Below are positions 1 through 6,795 of a stretch of 64,000 bases of DNA, in pieces. Numbering within the stretch: position 1 is the first letter of the stretch; each line of letters opens with the position of its first letter. Source of the DNA: Acidovorax sp. NCPPB 3576 (GTDB lineage Bacteria > Pseudomonadota > Gammaproteobacteria > Burkholderiales > Burkholderiaceae_C); NCBI RefSeq assembly GCF_028473605.1, contig NZ_CP097267.1:1306501-1370500 (forward strand), read 5' to 3'. The position numbers and the translations under genes were made by a program. The notes beneath the pieces were generated by a model. It had not been told where the DNA came from. It made no database searches and worked only from the letters and a program-made list of their open reading frames with translations.

Positions 1-1110
1 GCCCTGTCCAACGGCCCCACGCTGGCCTTCAAGGACATGGCGATGCAGCTGCTGGGCAACCTGTTCGAATACGAACTGGCGCGCCGCGGCGAAACGCTCA
101 ACATCCTGGGCGCGACCAGCGGCGACACCGGCAGCGCCGCCGAATACGCCATGAAGGGCAAGCAGGGCGTGCGCGTCTTCATGACCAGTCCGCACGGCCG
201 CATGAGCGCGTTCCAGCAGGCGCAGATGTTCAGTCTGCAAGACGAGAACATCCACAACCTCGCCATCGAGGGCGTGTTCGACGACTGCCAGGACATCGTC
301 AAGGCCGTGAGCAACGACCTGGCCTTCAAGCGCCAGTACAAGATCGGCACCGTCAATTCGATCAACTGGGCGCGATTGCTGGCGCAGGTGGTGTACTACT
401 TCGCGGGCTACGTGCAGGCCACCGACACGAACGACCAGAAGGTGAGCTTTACCGTGCCGTCGGGCAACTTCGGCAACGTCTGCGCGGGCCACGTGGCCCG
501 CATGATGGGCCTGCCGATCGACCAGTTGGTGGTGGCGACGAACGAGAACGACGTGCTGGACGAGTTCTTCCGCACGGGCGTCTATCGCGTGCGCGGCAGC
601 GCCGACACGCACGAGACCTCCAGCCCGTCGATGGACATCAGCAAGGCGAGCAACTTCGAGCGCTTCGTGTTCGACCTGCTCGGCCGCGATGGCGCCCGCA
701 CGCAGGCGCTGTTCGGCGAAGCCCTGGCCCGGGACGGCGCGTTCGACCTGAGCGGCGATCCAGCGTTTGCCCAGGCGGCGGGGCGCTATGGCTTCGTGAG
801 CGGCAAGAGCACGCACGCGGACCGCATCGCGACCATCCGCGACACGTTCCAGCGCTTCGCCGTGACGATCGACACCCACACCGCCGACGGCGTGAAGGTG
901 GCGCGCGAGCACATCCGTCCCGGCGTGCCGATGCTGGTGCTGGAAACCGCGCTGCCCATCAAGTTCGCCGAGACCATCGTCGAGGCGCTGGGCCACCCGC
1001 CCGAGCGGCCGGCCAAGTTCGAGGGCATCGAGGCGCTGCCCAAGCGCGTGCAGGTCATGCCGGCCGACGTGGTGCTGGTCAAGGCCTACATCAGCCGCCA
1101 CTGCGCCTGA
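1..1110 (+). CDS. thrC: threonine synthase, C-terminal part (5' end outside window)
   Basis: Converts O-phosphohomoserine to threonine with pyridoxal phosphate, the last step of threonine synthesis in the cytoplasm. The frame is open from base 1, so the gene begins before the window and about 369 residues are visible. The first visible residues include GPTLAFKD, the PLP-lysine motif of the family (Lys codon at 31-33). The phosphate-binding stretch SGDTGSAA and the motif VPSGNFGNV follow. The in-frame ATG at 37 lies just after the PLP lysine and cannot be the start. The stop is at 1108-1110. The family is usually about 450-480 residues, so roughly 100 residues are missing. Confidence 0.95.
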   Translation, partial: ALSNGPTLAFKDMAMQLLGNLFEYELARRGETLNILGATSGDTGSAAEYAMKGKQGVRVFMTSPHGRMSAFQQAQMFSLQDENIHNLAIEGVFDDCQDIVKAVSNDLAFKRQYKIGTVNSINWARLLAQVVYYFAGYVQATDTNDQKVSFTVPSGNFGNVCAGHVARMMGLPIDQLVVATNENDVLDEFFRTGVYRVRGSADTHETSSPSMDISKASNFERFVFDLLGRDGARTQALFGEALARDGAFDLSGDPAFAQAAGRYGFVSGKSTHADRIATIRDTFQRFAVTIDTHTADGVKVAREHIRPGVPMLVLETALPIKFAETIVEALGHPPERPAKFEGIEALPKRVQVMPADVVLVKAYISRHCA

Positions 1111-1171
1111 GTCCGTCCAGGCGGGTTTTGTGCCGAATCGGGCCGATGCCCTAGTGCTTATTGTTCCTTTT

Positions 1172-1188
1172 GCTATTGAATTAATAGC
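1172..1188. repeat. 17-bp GCTATT...ATAGC intergenic element, copy 1 (mobB leader)
   Basis: GCTATTGAATTAATAGC is an inverted repeat (GCTATT/AATAGC around a 5-base centre) lying 18 bases before the mobB ATG and just upstream of its AGGAG ribosome site. Related 17-bp elements occur at 7354, 30459, 32730, 34565 and 52574. Confidence 0.7.
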
Positions 1189-1206
1189 AAAACACAGGAG
1201 TTCGCA

Positions 1207-1764
1207 ATGAAGGTGGTGGGCTTTGCCGGGTTCTCGGGCAGCGGCAAGACCACGCTGATCGAGCGGCTCATTCCCGCGCTGGGCCGGCGCGGGCAGCGGG
1301 TGTCGGTGGTCAAGCACGCGCACCACCGGTTCGACGTCGATCACCCCGGCAAGGACACCTGGCGCCACCGCGAGGCCGGGGCGTTCGAGGTGGTGGCCGC
1401 TTCGGACCGGCGGCTGGTCCTGATGCGCGAGTTCGCCCAGCCCACCGAGCCCGGCGTGCACGGCCTGCTGGCCGAGCTGGACGACCGGGTGGACTGGGCT
1501 CTGGTGGAGGGCTTCAAGGAGTGCGATCTGCCCAAGGTGGAGGTGTGGCGCTCGCCGTCGCCCGACTACGGCGAGCGCAGCGTGCGCTACCCGCACGACC
1601 CGTTCATCGTCGCCGTGGTGACCGATGCCCCCGCCCGCCTGCCCGTGCCCACCGGCCTGCCCGTCTTCGATGGCTGGGCTGGCCCGGTCGATGCCCTGGC
1701 GGACTGGCTGATCGGCCAGGGCCCGCACTTTCACTATGTTCCGCCACCGCCTGGAGTCCGCTGA
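1207..1764 (+). CDS. mobB: molybdopterin-guanine dinucleotide biosynthesis protein MobB
   Basis: GTP-binding accessory protein of molybdopterin guanine dinucleotide formation, thought to act with MobA and MoeA in the cytoplasm. The 185-residue product begins MKVVGFAGFSGSGKTTLIE, with the Walker A loop GFSGSGKTT at about residues 8-16. It continues with VVKHAHHRFDVDHPGKDTWR, the conserved MobB switch region, and with ALVEGFKE, the family's Walker B-like segment. The length is normal for MobB. The ribosome site AGGAG lies 6 bases before the ATG. The stop codon directly abuts the moeA start, so the two are probably translated from one mRNA. Confidence 0.92.
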   Translation: MKVVGFAGFSGSGKTTLIERLIPALGRRGQRVSVVKHAHHRFDVDHPGKDTWRHREAGAFEVVAASDRRLVLMREFAQPTEPGVHGLLAELDDRVDWALVEGFKECDLPKVEVWRSPSPDYGERSVRYPHDPFIVAVVTDAPARLPVPTGLPVFDGWAGPVDALADWLIGQGPHFHYVPPPPGVR

Positions 1765-3009
1765 ATGCCCGCTGCTGTTGCCGCTGCCGCCCGCCCCCCG
1801 ATGAAACCCCTGGACGAAGCGCTGGCCGATCTGTTGGCCCTGGCCACACCGCTGGCCGGCACCGACACGGTGGACACGTTCGATGCCGATGGCCGTGTGC
1901 TGGCCGTGGCGGCCGTCTCGCCGCTGCAGGTGCCGCCCCATGACAACAGCGCCATGGACGGCTATGCCGTGCGCCGGGCCGACGTGGCCGCGCCCGGGGC
2001 GCAGCTGCCCGTGTCGCAGCGCATCGCGGCCGGCAGCGCGGGCCTGCCGCTGGCCGCGGGCACGGCGGCGCGCATCTTCACCGGCGCGCCGGTGCCGCCC
2101 GGGGCCGATGCGATCGTGATGCAGGAAGACTGCCAGGCGCTGGAGGGCGACCGCGTGCAGGTCCATGCCGTGCCCGCCGCCCACCAGTGGATTCGCCGCG
2201 CGGGCGAGGACATCGCGCTCGGGGCCGAGGTGCTGGCCGCGGGCACGCGGCTCACGCCGGCCGCGCTGGGGCTGGCCGCGAGCATCGGCCTGGCACGGCT
2301 GACCGTGGCGCGGCGCCCGCGCGTGGCGCTGTTTTCGACCGGCGACGAACTCGTCATGCCCGGCGAGGTGGACCCGGCCCGCATGCCGCCCGGCGCCATC
2401 TACAACAGCAACCGTTTCTTTCTGCGGGGGCTGCTGCGCCGGCTGGGCTGCGCGGTGACCGACCTGGGCATCGTGCCCGACCGGCGCGAGGCCACGCTGG
2501 AGGCGCTGCGCGGCGCCAGCCTGGAGCACGACCTGATCCTGACCAGCGGTGGCGTGTCGGTGGGGGAGGAAGACCACGTCAAGCCCGCCGTCGAGGCCCT
2601 GGGCCGGCTGGATCTGTGGCAGATCGCCATGAAGCCCGGCAAACCCTTCGCCCATGGCCGCATCGGCGCCGCGCACTTCATGGGGCTGCCGGGCAACCCG
2701 GTATCGAGCTTCATGACCTTCGCGCTGCTGGTACGCCCATTCCTGCTGCGGCTGCAGGGCATGCAGGCCGTCGCCCCGCAGAGCGTGGCCGCCACGGCCG
2801 ACTTCGACTGGCCGCGCGCGGACCGGCGCCGGGAGTTCCTGCGCGTGCGGCGCAACGCGGCGGGCGGGCTGGACCTGTTTCCCCACCAGGGATCGGGCGT
2901 GCTCACGTCGGTCGCCTGGGGCGACGGCGTGGTGGACACCCCGGCCGGCCAGACCATCGCGCGGGGCGATACCGTGCGCTTCATTCCCTGGGCGGAGCTG
3001 CAGTCATGA
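1765..3009 (+). CDS. moeA: molybdopterin molybdenumtransferase MoeA
   Basis: Inserts molybdate into adenylated molybdopterin to give Moco. The product has 414 residues, close to the usual 400-415. Recognisable parts in order: PPHDNSAMDGYAVR near the N-terminus, the MoCF-domain stretch FSTGDELVMPGE, the loop TSGGVSVGEEDHVK, the segment MKPGKPFAHG and GLPGNPVSSFM, then the short C-terminal domain IV. The ATG at 1765 follows the mobB stop without a gap. An internal ATG at 1801 (MKPLDEAL) would drop a low-complexity Ala/Pro start and is a plausible alternative. The stop overlaps the moaD start by 4 bases (ATGA), which indicates translational coupling. Confidence 0.93.
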   Translation: MPAAVAAAARPPMKPLDEALADLLALATPLAGTDTVDTFDADGRVLAVAAVSPLQVPPHDNSAMDGYAVRRADVAAPGAQLPVSQRIAAGSAGLPLAAGTAARIFTGAPVPPGADAIVMQEDCQALEGDRVQVHAVPAAHQWIRRAGEDIALGAEVLAAGTRLTPAALGLAASIGLARLTVARRPRVALFSTGDELVMPGEVDPARMPPGAIYNSNRFFLRGLLRRLGCAVTDLGIVPDRREATLEALRGASLEHDLILTSGGVSVGEEDHVKPAVEALGRLDLWQIAMKPGKPFAHGRIGAAHFMGLPGNPVSSFMTFALLVRPFLLRLQGMQAVAPQSVAATADFDWPRADRRREFLRVRRNAAGGLDLFPHQGSGVLTSVAWGDGVVDTPAGQTIARGDTVRFIPWAELQS

Positions 3010-3263
3010 GCCGCACCGTCACCGTGCGCTACTTCGCCGCGATCCGCGAGGCCGTGGGGCAGGGCAGCGAACGCCTGGCCACGCAGGCGGCCACGCTGGG
3101 CGCGCTGCGCGACGAGCTCATCGCGCGCGGCGGGCCCTGGGCGCACAGCCTGGGCCGCGGCCGCGCGGTGCGCATGGCGCTCGACCAGACGCTGAGCGAC
3201 GAATCCGCGGCGCTGGCCGATGGGGCGGAAGTGGCGTTCTTTCCGCCCGTCACGGGCGGTTGA
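3006..3263 (+). CDS. moaD: molybdopterin synthase sulfur-carrier subunit MoaD
   Basis: Ubiquitin-fold sulfur carrier of molybdopterin synthase. Its C-terminal Gly-Gly is adenylated by MoeB and thiolated, then donates sulfur within the MoaD/MoaE complex. The 85-residue product starts MSRTVTVRYFAAIREAVG and ends FFPPVTGG, with the required terminal Gly-Gly. The length matches the family. Its ATG overlaps the moeA TGA by 4 bases. The partner gene moaE is not next door but 3.5 kb downstream at 6796, with accessory genes in between. Confidence 0.93.
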   Translation: MSRTVTVRYFAAIREAVGQGSERLATQAATLGALRDELIARGGPWAHSLGRGRAVRMALDQTLSDESAALADGAEVAFFPPVTGG

Positions 3264-3300
3264 AGGCCGGCGCGCCCGTGGCCTGACGCGCCCTTTTTCG

Positions 3301-3753
3301 ATGCCTGCTTCCGACACGCCGCTTCTGCCGTTGCTGCAGGCCCTGGAGGTCGAGCTGCACCGGCCGGCCGCGCGCGGGGACGCCGCCCGGTTGGACGCAT
3401 TGCTGCACGACGACTTCCGCGAGTTCGGCCGCTCCGGCGCGGTCTACACCAAGGCCGACCTCCTGTCGCAACTGCCGGCCCAGGCGCAACATGCCGTGGT
3501 GGTCCCGGACCGCTTCGAGGTCCGGCGTCTCGGTGAATTCGCCGCGCTGCTCACGTACCGCTCGGCGCGGCGGTTGGCCGACGGAACCCTGGAGCGGTGG
3601 ACGCTGCGCACCTCGGTGTGGGAGCGGTCTGCGCACGGGTGGCAGATGCGCTTTCACCAGGGAACACCTGCTGCGCCCGGCGGGTCGCCCGGCCTCGAAA
3701 CACCGACGGCACCGGCTGACGGCGCTCCATCGATCGGTGCCGCCAGTGCCTGA
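3301..3753 (+). CDS. NTF2-like (DUF4440/SnoaL-type) protein
   Basis: A 150-residue protein starting MPASDTPLLPLLQALEVELH. The pattern LEVELHRPAARGDAARLDALL, then DDFREFGRSGAVYTKADLL and a closing WERSAHGWQMRFHQGT is that of the small DUF4440 cone-fold family, usually of unknown function. The folded part ends near residue 122; the last 28 residues are a Pro/Thr/Ala-rich tail. The ATG at 3301 is chosen because an upstream in-frame extension would overlap moaD and lacks family features. It lies 37 bases behind moaD and converges on the DapA-like gene. Confidence 0.7.
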   Translation: MPASDTPLLPLLQALEVELHRPAARGDAARLDALLHDDFREFGRSGAVYTKADLLSQLPAQAQHAVVVPDRFEVRRLGEFAALLTYRSARRLADGTLERWTLRTSVWERSAHGWQMRFHQGTPAAPGGSPGLETPTAPADGAPSIGAASA

Positions 3754-3792
3754 GATCGCCTACAGGCGCTGAGGCCCTTCGCCCGCTTCGTC

Positions 3793-4758
3793 TCAATCTC
3801 CCATCGGTGCGGCGGACGGCTCGCCGCGCGGCAGGGCCGCCAGCGCCTGCTGCAGCCGCTGCACCAGGGCCGGGGAGGCCGACGCCATCGGGGCGCGCAG
3901 TTCGTCCGCCATCTCGCCCTGCGCGGCCAGCAGGGCCTTGATGGGCGCGGGGTTGGGCTCGGCGAAGCACATTTCCACCCACGGAACGATCGCCTGCCAG
4001 AGCCTGCGGGCCCGCTCCAGGTCCCCGGCCGCGACGGCGTCCAGGCAGTCCACCCATTCGGCCGTCTGCCAGTGCGCGCTCGCGGCGATGGCCCCGGCGC
4101 CCCCGAGCGCGACGGTGGTGAACGCCTGGGCGTCCTCGCCCGCCAGCACCTGCAGCGCACCGTCTGCGATCAGTGCCTGCGTCTTCGCCGCGCTACCGCC
4201 GCAGTCCTTCACGGCGCGGAGGTTCGGGTGCGCCGCCAGGCTGCGCAAGGTGGCCAGGTCGAGCGTAGCGCCGGTGCGGTAGGGAATGTCGTAGACGATG
4301 AGCGGGACCGCGCTGGCATCGGCGATCGCCCGGAACCACTGCTGGAGCCCCGCCTGCGACGGCCGGATGGAATGCGGCGCCGGCACCAGCAGCCCGGCGA
4401 GCGGCTGCGGGGCCAGGCTGCGCACCCGCGCCAGCACCTGGCCCATGTGGCAGCCCGACAGGCCCATCACCACCGGCAGGCCGGCTGCATGCTCGATCAC
4501 CGTGGCCAGCACGGCGTCCTGCTCGAGCGCGTCCAGCGCCCCGGCCTCTGCGGTGGAGCCGCAGGCCACGAAACCCGCGATGCCCGTGCCGCGCAGCCGC
4601 TGCACGAGGGCCTTCAGGGCGGCATGGTCCACGGCGCCGTGGCGGAACGGGGTGACGAGGGGAATCCAGAGGCCGGAGAAATCGCCGCGGGCCCGCGGGG
4701 CGGGTGGGCGGGCGGCTGCATGGGAATGGGAATGGGAATGGGTGGAACGTGAACGCAC
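3793..4758 (-). CDS. dihydrodipicolinate synthase family aldolase (DapA-like)
   Basis: Class I aldolase of the DapA/NAL superfamily. The 321 residues include FSGLWIPLVTPF (residues 27-38), the GSTAEA loop matching the GTTGE carboxylate-binding loop (67-72), YDIPYRTG with the catalytic-type Tyr156, and RAVKDCGG with the Schiff-base Lys184. It may be 4-hydroxy-tetrahydrodipicolinate synthase or a related lyase; the divergent loop and the lack of lysine genes nearby leave the substrate open. The likely start is GTG at 4758, 7 bases after AAAGGA. The N-terminal 25 residues before the barrel are unusual and carry alternating His-Ser (HSHSHSH, residues 7-13). A long structured leader precedes it. 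Confidence 0.85.
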   Translation of the reverse strand: MRSRSTHSHSHSHAAARPPAPRARGDFSGLWIPLVTPFRHGAVDHAALKALVQRLRGTGIAGFVACGSTAEAGALDALEQDAVLATVIEHAAGLPVVMGLSGCHMGQVLARVRSLAPQPLAGLLVPAPHSIRPSQAGLQQWFRAIADASAVPLIVYDIPYRTGATLDLATLRSLAAHPNLRAVKDCGGSAAKTQALIADGALQVLAGEDAQAFTTVALGGAGAIAASAHWQTAEWVDCLDAVAAGDLERARRLWQAIVPWVEMCFAEPNPAPIKALLAAQGEMADELRAPMASASPALVQRLQQALAALPRGEPSAAPMGD

Positions 4759-4790
4759 GGGAACATCCTTTCAGGCAACGACCGAGGGAG

Positions 4791-4989
4791 CCGTCCGGGA
4801 TGCGTGCGCCGACCGTGATGGCGGCAGGCGTTCAAAAAGAGAAAAAGGGGAGAGGGGCCTGCCGCGCGGTTCCGTCGCTCATCCGGACGGAACCGCAGCT
4901 CCGGTCAGATGAGCTGGGGTTTTTTGGCTTGGCCTGCGCACGCCGCCACGGACCGGAGGGTCCGCGAAGGCGAAGGGGCGTGCGAAGGC
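4791..4989 (-). promoter_or_regulatory. structured leader RNA of the DapA-like gene (candidate cis-regulatory RNA)
   Basis: Between the aldolase GTG (4758) and a possible -10 (4999-5004) lie several perfect stems. They are 4932-4944 with 4977-4989 (12 of 13 paired, with inner stem 4949-4954/4959-4964), 4896-4901 with 4911-4916, 4866-4876 with 4886-4896 (11 bp, 9-base loop), and 4821-4829 with 4857-4865 (9 bp, pyrimidine-tract loop on the minus strand). The loop bases 4877-4883 are also complementary to 4908-4914, and 4883-4890 to 4791-4798, close to the ribosome site. This gives mutually exclusive folds. It does not match any riboswitch class I know. On the plus strand the stem 4896-4916 is followed by six T (4920-4925) and would read as a terminator. 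This stretch has no gene otherwise. Confidence 0.5.
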
Positions 4990-4998
4990 ATGGCGGGC

Positions 4999-5004
4999 AG
5001 TATA
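4999..5004 (-). promoter_or_regulatory. possible -10 box for the DapA-like transcript
   Basis: TATACT on the minus strand, with no convincing -35 at 17 bases. A start about 7 bases downstream would begin the RNA just before the first leader hairpin (4989), which is the main support. Confidence 0.3.
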
Positions 5005-5059
5005 GCCAGGGCGGCGCGGTGCCGGCTGCCATCATCGGGCGCACCGGCCGTCGCTCCCC

Positions 5060-5584
5060 TCATCGCCCCTCGAATTGGCTGTAGACGGACGGGTCCAGTT
5101 CGCCCGAGTTCGTCATGGTCCGGTCTTGCAGGTATTCGGTGGTGTCCAGTTCGCCCGAGTGGTGCACGACCTCGCTGTCCAAGGTCATTTCCTGCAGCCC
5201 GCTCAATTGCTCGCGAAGGCCCGTCATGCGCTGGCTGAGATTGGACGGCATGTCAGCGCCATAGACCGCTGCCGAAATCTCGCCCTGCAGCCGATGCAGA
5301 TCGTTTTCGCAAACTCCCAGCGCCGCACTCGAACGGGCGGTGCGCTGCGCCTGCACGTTGTTGAGCATGTTGTTGACCTCGGCGAAGGCGCTGTCCAGGC
5401 GTTGTGCCCGGGTCTGCGGCGCAGGGGTCGCACCACCACGGCGTGTCAGTCCCGAGAGGATGCCGCCCGACGATGCCGTCGACGAAGCGCGGCGCTGGCC
5501 TGGTGCCGGTGGCTGGAGGTCAGAGGATGGTGCCCGGCGAGGCGGGCTGGAGGTGGCGCCTCCACGAATGCATGCGTTTCCCAC
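5060..5584 (-). CDS. candidate type III secreted effector (PIP-box gene, MGNxC N-terminus)
   Basis: A 174-residue protein with no family I can name. It starts at GTG 5584, 7 bases after AGGAG, giving MGNACIRGG. Gly2 and Cys5 in MGNxC form the myristoylation/palmitoylation signature seen in plant-pathogen effectors such as AvrPto and HopF2. Residues 10-60 are rich in Ser, Pro, Ala and Arg with almost no acidic residues, like a type III secretion signal. Residues 61-140 look helical and amphipathic. The last 34 residues are two tandem 17-residue units, each with SGELD followed by a Tyr four residues on (Y151 and Y168). A perfect PIP box with a correctly spaced -10 lies upstream (5646-5670). There is no signal peptide or membrane segment. 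The effector role is inference; secretion is untested. Confidence 0.7.
   Translation of the reverse strand: MGNACIRGGATSSPPRRAPSSDLQPPAPGQRRASSTASSGGILSGLTRRGGATPAPQTRAQRLDSAFAEVNNMLNNVQAQRTARSSAALGVCENDLHRLQGEISAAVYGADMPSNLSQRMTGLREQLSGLQEMTLDSEVVHHSGELDTTEYLQDRTMTNSGELDPSVYSQFEGR
5093..5160 (-). repeat. tandem 17-codon repeat at the 3' end of the candidate effector gene
   Basis: Two perfect 17-base copies of GTCCAGTTCGCCCGAGT (plus-strand reading) at 5093-5109 and 5144-5160, exactly 51 bases apart. They mark a tandem duplication of 17 codons (residues 141-157 and 158-174) that ends at the stop codon. Confidence 0.8.
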
Positions 5585-5608
5585 GGTCAAACTCCTGAAA
5601 AGGAGCGG

Positions 5609-5614
5609 ATGGTG
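5609..5614 (-). promoter_or_regulatory. -10 box of the PIP-box promoter
   Basis: CACCAT on the minus strand fits the YANNNT -10 pattern of HrpX/HrpB-dependent genes and begins 31 bases after the second TTCGC half of the PIP box, the usual 30-32 base spacing. The start codon follows 24 bases later. Confidence 0.6.
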
Positions 5615-5645
5615 CGTTCTGGTCCGTGAAAAGAGAGGTGAAAAG

Positions 5646-5670
5646 GCGAAGCAATGCCGTGTCATGCGAA
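5646..5670 (-). promoter_or_regulatory. plant-inducible promoter (PIP) box, HrpX-type
   Basis: On the minus strand TTCGC, 15 bases, TTCGC: an exact match to the TTCGB-N15-TTCGB consensus bound by HrpX/HrpB-type activators of type III secretion genes in Xanthomonas, Ralstonia and Acidovorax. It lies 61 bases upstream of the GTG of the candidate effector. One exact match could occur by chance in a window this long; the position, the -10 and the encoded protein are what make it credible. Confidence 0.7.
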
Positions 5671-5749
5671 TGCAGTGCGGTGTGGCGATCGGCCCGTGGA
5701 TCACGGGGGATCGCAGTGGCCATCCAGCGAAAGAGTCCGCCGGAAGGCG

Positions 5750-6076
5750 TCACGGCGGAGGCGGGGCGGACGGCAGTTCCGGGCAGCGCCAGTTCAGCAG
5801 TTCCGCCAGGCGCAGCGTGATCCAGCGCGCCTCGGGGTGCGCCACGCCGGAATCGGGCGTGGCCAGCCCGGCATGGATGCGCAGCAGGATCTCGGCCTCC
5901 GACGGGGCCTGCACGTGGTAGAGCGTCTGCGCCTGCTCCACCAGATGGCAGGCCAGGTCTTCGCATAGCTCATAGCGCTCGCGCACCACGGCGGCCGGCT
6001 CGGACAGGCGCTGGCGGGCGTCGCTGTACACCGCCATGAACGAGGGCGGGACGTGGATCTGGTTCTCGTCGTGCAT
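5750..6076 (-). CDS. conserved small cytoplasmic protein, function unknown
   Basis: A 108-residue protein beginning MHDENQIHVPPSFMAVYSD. It resembles a small family common in Comamonadaceae and relatives, with the same N-terminal (ENQI-VPPSF) and internal (RYELCEDLA) patterns. I recall members carrying the automatic label 'ATPase with chaperone activity', but it contains no P-loop, so that name is not supported. It appears all-helical, without signal peptide or membrane segment, and ends in a Pro-rich tail. It starts 12 bases behind the 84-residue gene at 6089-6343 on the same strand, so the two probably form an operon. The candidate effector gene follows but has its own promoter. Confidence 0.7.
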   Translation of the reverse strand: MHDENQIHVPPSFMAVYSDARQRLSEPAAVVRERYELCEDLACHLVEQAQTLYHVQAPSEAEILLRIHAGLATPDSGVAHPEARWITLRLAELLNWRCPELPSAPPPP

Positions 6077-6088
6077 GGCGGAGCGGGC

Positions 6089-6343
6089 TCAGTCGGGCGT
6101 GAACAGGCGCACGAACCGCTCGGCGTCCTCGGCCAGCTCGAACGTGGCGAGCTGGCCCATCTTGCCGTCCGCCAGGCGGTGGGCCGCGAACAGGCTGTAG
6201 CGGCCCCGCAGGTCATAGCTCGGCAGGTCGATCAGCGCGTAGGGGTGGGGCTGGAAGACCTCGTGTTCGAACACCACGCGGTGCTGGTTGCGCGGTGACG
6301 GAAAGAGCTTGTAGCGGTCGGTGGTGACAGTCAGGGTGGCCAT
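6089..6343 (-). CDS. small hypothetical protein
   Basis: An 84-residue protein, MATLTVTTDRYKLFPSPRN at the start and AEDAERFVRLFTPD at the end. It has alternating hydrophobic strands and one C-terminal helix, no signal peptide and no membrane segment. I do not recognise a domain. It is the first gene of a short minus-strand unit with the 108-residue protein and is divergent from the gene at 6522. The coding pattern is typical of the genome, with G or C at most third codon positions, so it is likely real. Confidence 0.6.
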   Translation of the reverse strand: MATLTVTTDRYKLFPSPRNQHRVVFEHEVFQPHPYALIDLPSYDLRGRYSLFAAHRLADGKMGQLATFELAEDAERFVRLFTPD

Positions 6344-6521
6344 GCGGAAATGAAAGCGAAAGGGACGGCGGCGCGGTGCGAGGCGCGAGGGGAGGGCGCG
6401 GCGGCACGCTGGGCCAAGCCGGCCACTTTAGCAAAGGCGCTCTTTTTTCGGCCGGCGCCGGCGGCGGGGCGGTTTCCGTGACAATCGCGGTTTGTGAACG
6501 CACGCACAAGGACAACGCCGC

Positions 6522-6761
6522 ATGGCACGCAATTCGAGAGACAAAGACGAGTGGGCCGGCAAGGTCTTCGCCCTCATCCAGGGCGGCAACACCCAGGCGG
6601 CCATCGCGCAGGTGAAGGTCGCGCCGTCGGTGAACGACGTGGTGCGGCTGCAGGCCATGCTGGCGCGCGTGCCGGCGTCCCCCGCGCGGCGCCAGCTCGA
6701 CCAGGTGATCGAGGAAGAGCGCGGGCTGCTCTCCGCCCCGCGCCTGCACCGCTCGCCATGA
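6522..6761 (+). CDS. small hypothetical protein upstream of moaE
   Basis: A 79-residue protein starting MARNSRDKDEWAGKVFALIQ. Motif-like parts are IQGGNTQAAIAQVKVAPSV and RRQLDQVIEEERGLLSAPR. It is helical and charged, with no signal peptide or membrane segment, and I do not recognise the family. It reads in the same direction as moaE and ends 34 bases before it, so the two may be co-transcribed. The 178 bases between it and the divergent gene at 6343 should hold its promoter, but no clear -35/-10 pair is visible. Confidence 0.6.
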   Translation: MARNSRDKDEWAGKVFALIQGGNTQAAIAQVKVAPSVNDVVRLQAMLARVPASPARRQLDQVIEEERGLLSAPRLHRSP

Positions 6762-6795
6762 GCCGCACCGTCGCCAAGCCCTGTTCGCTGCGCCC

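Noticed and set aside
37..1110. Start of thrC at ATG 37
   Set aside because: The frame is open upstream and the PLP-lysine motif precedes it.
4821..4926. A plus-strand sRNA ending in the hairpin and six T
   Set aside because: No plus-strand promoter was found upstream; kept only as a rival reading of the leader.
5060..5584. Homology of the candidate effector to AvrPto
   Set aside because: Only the N-terminal MGNxC and similar size are shared. The core does not align by eye, so similarity of N-terminus is noted without claiming family membership.
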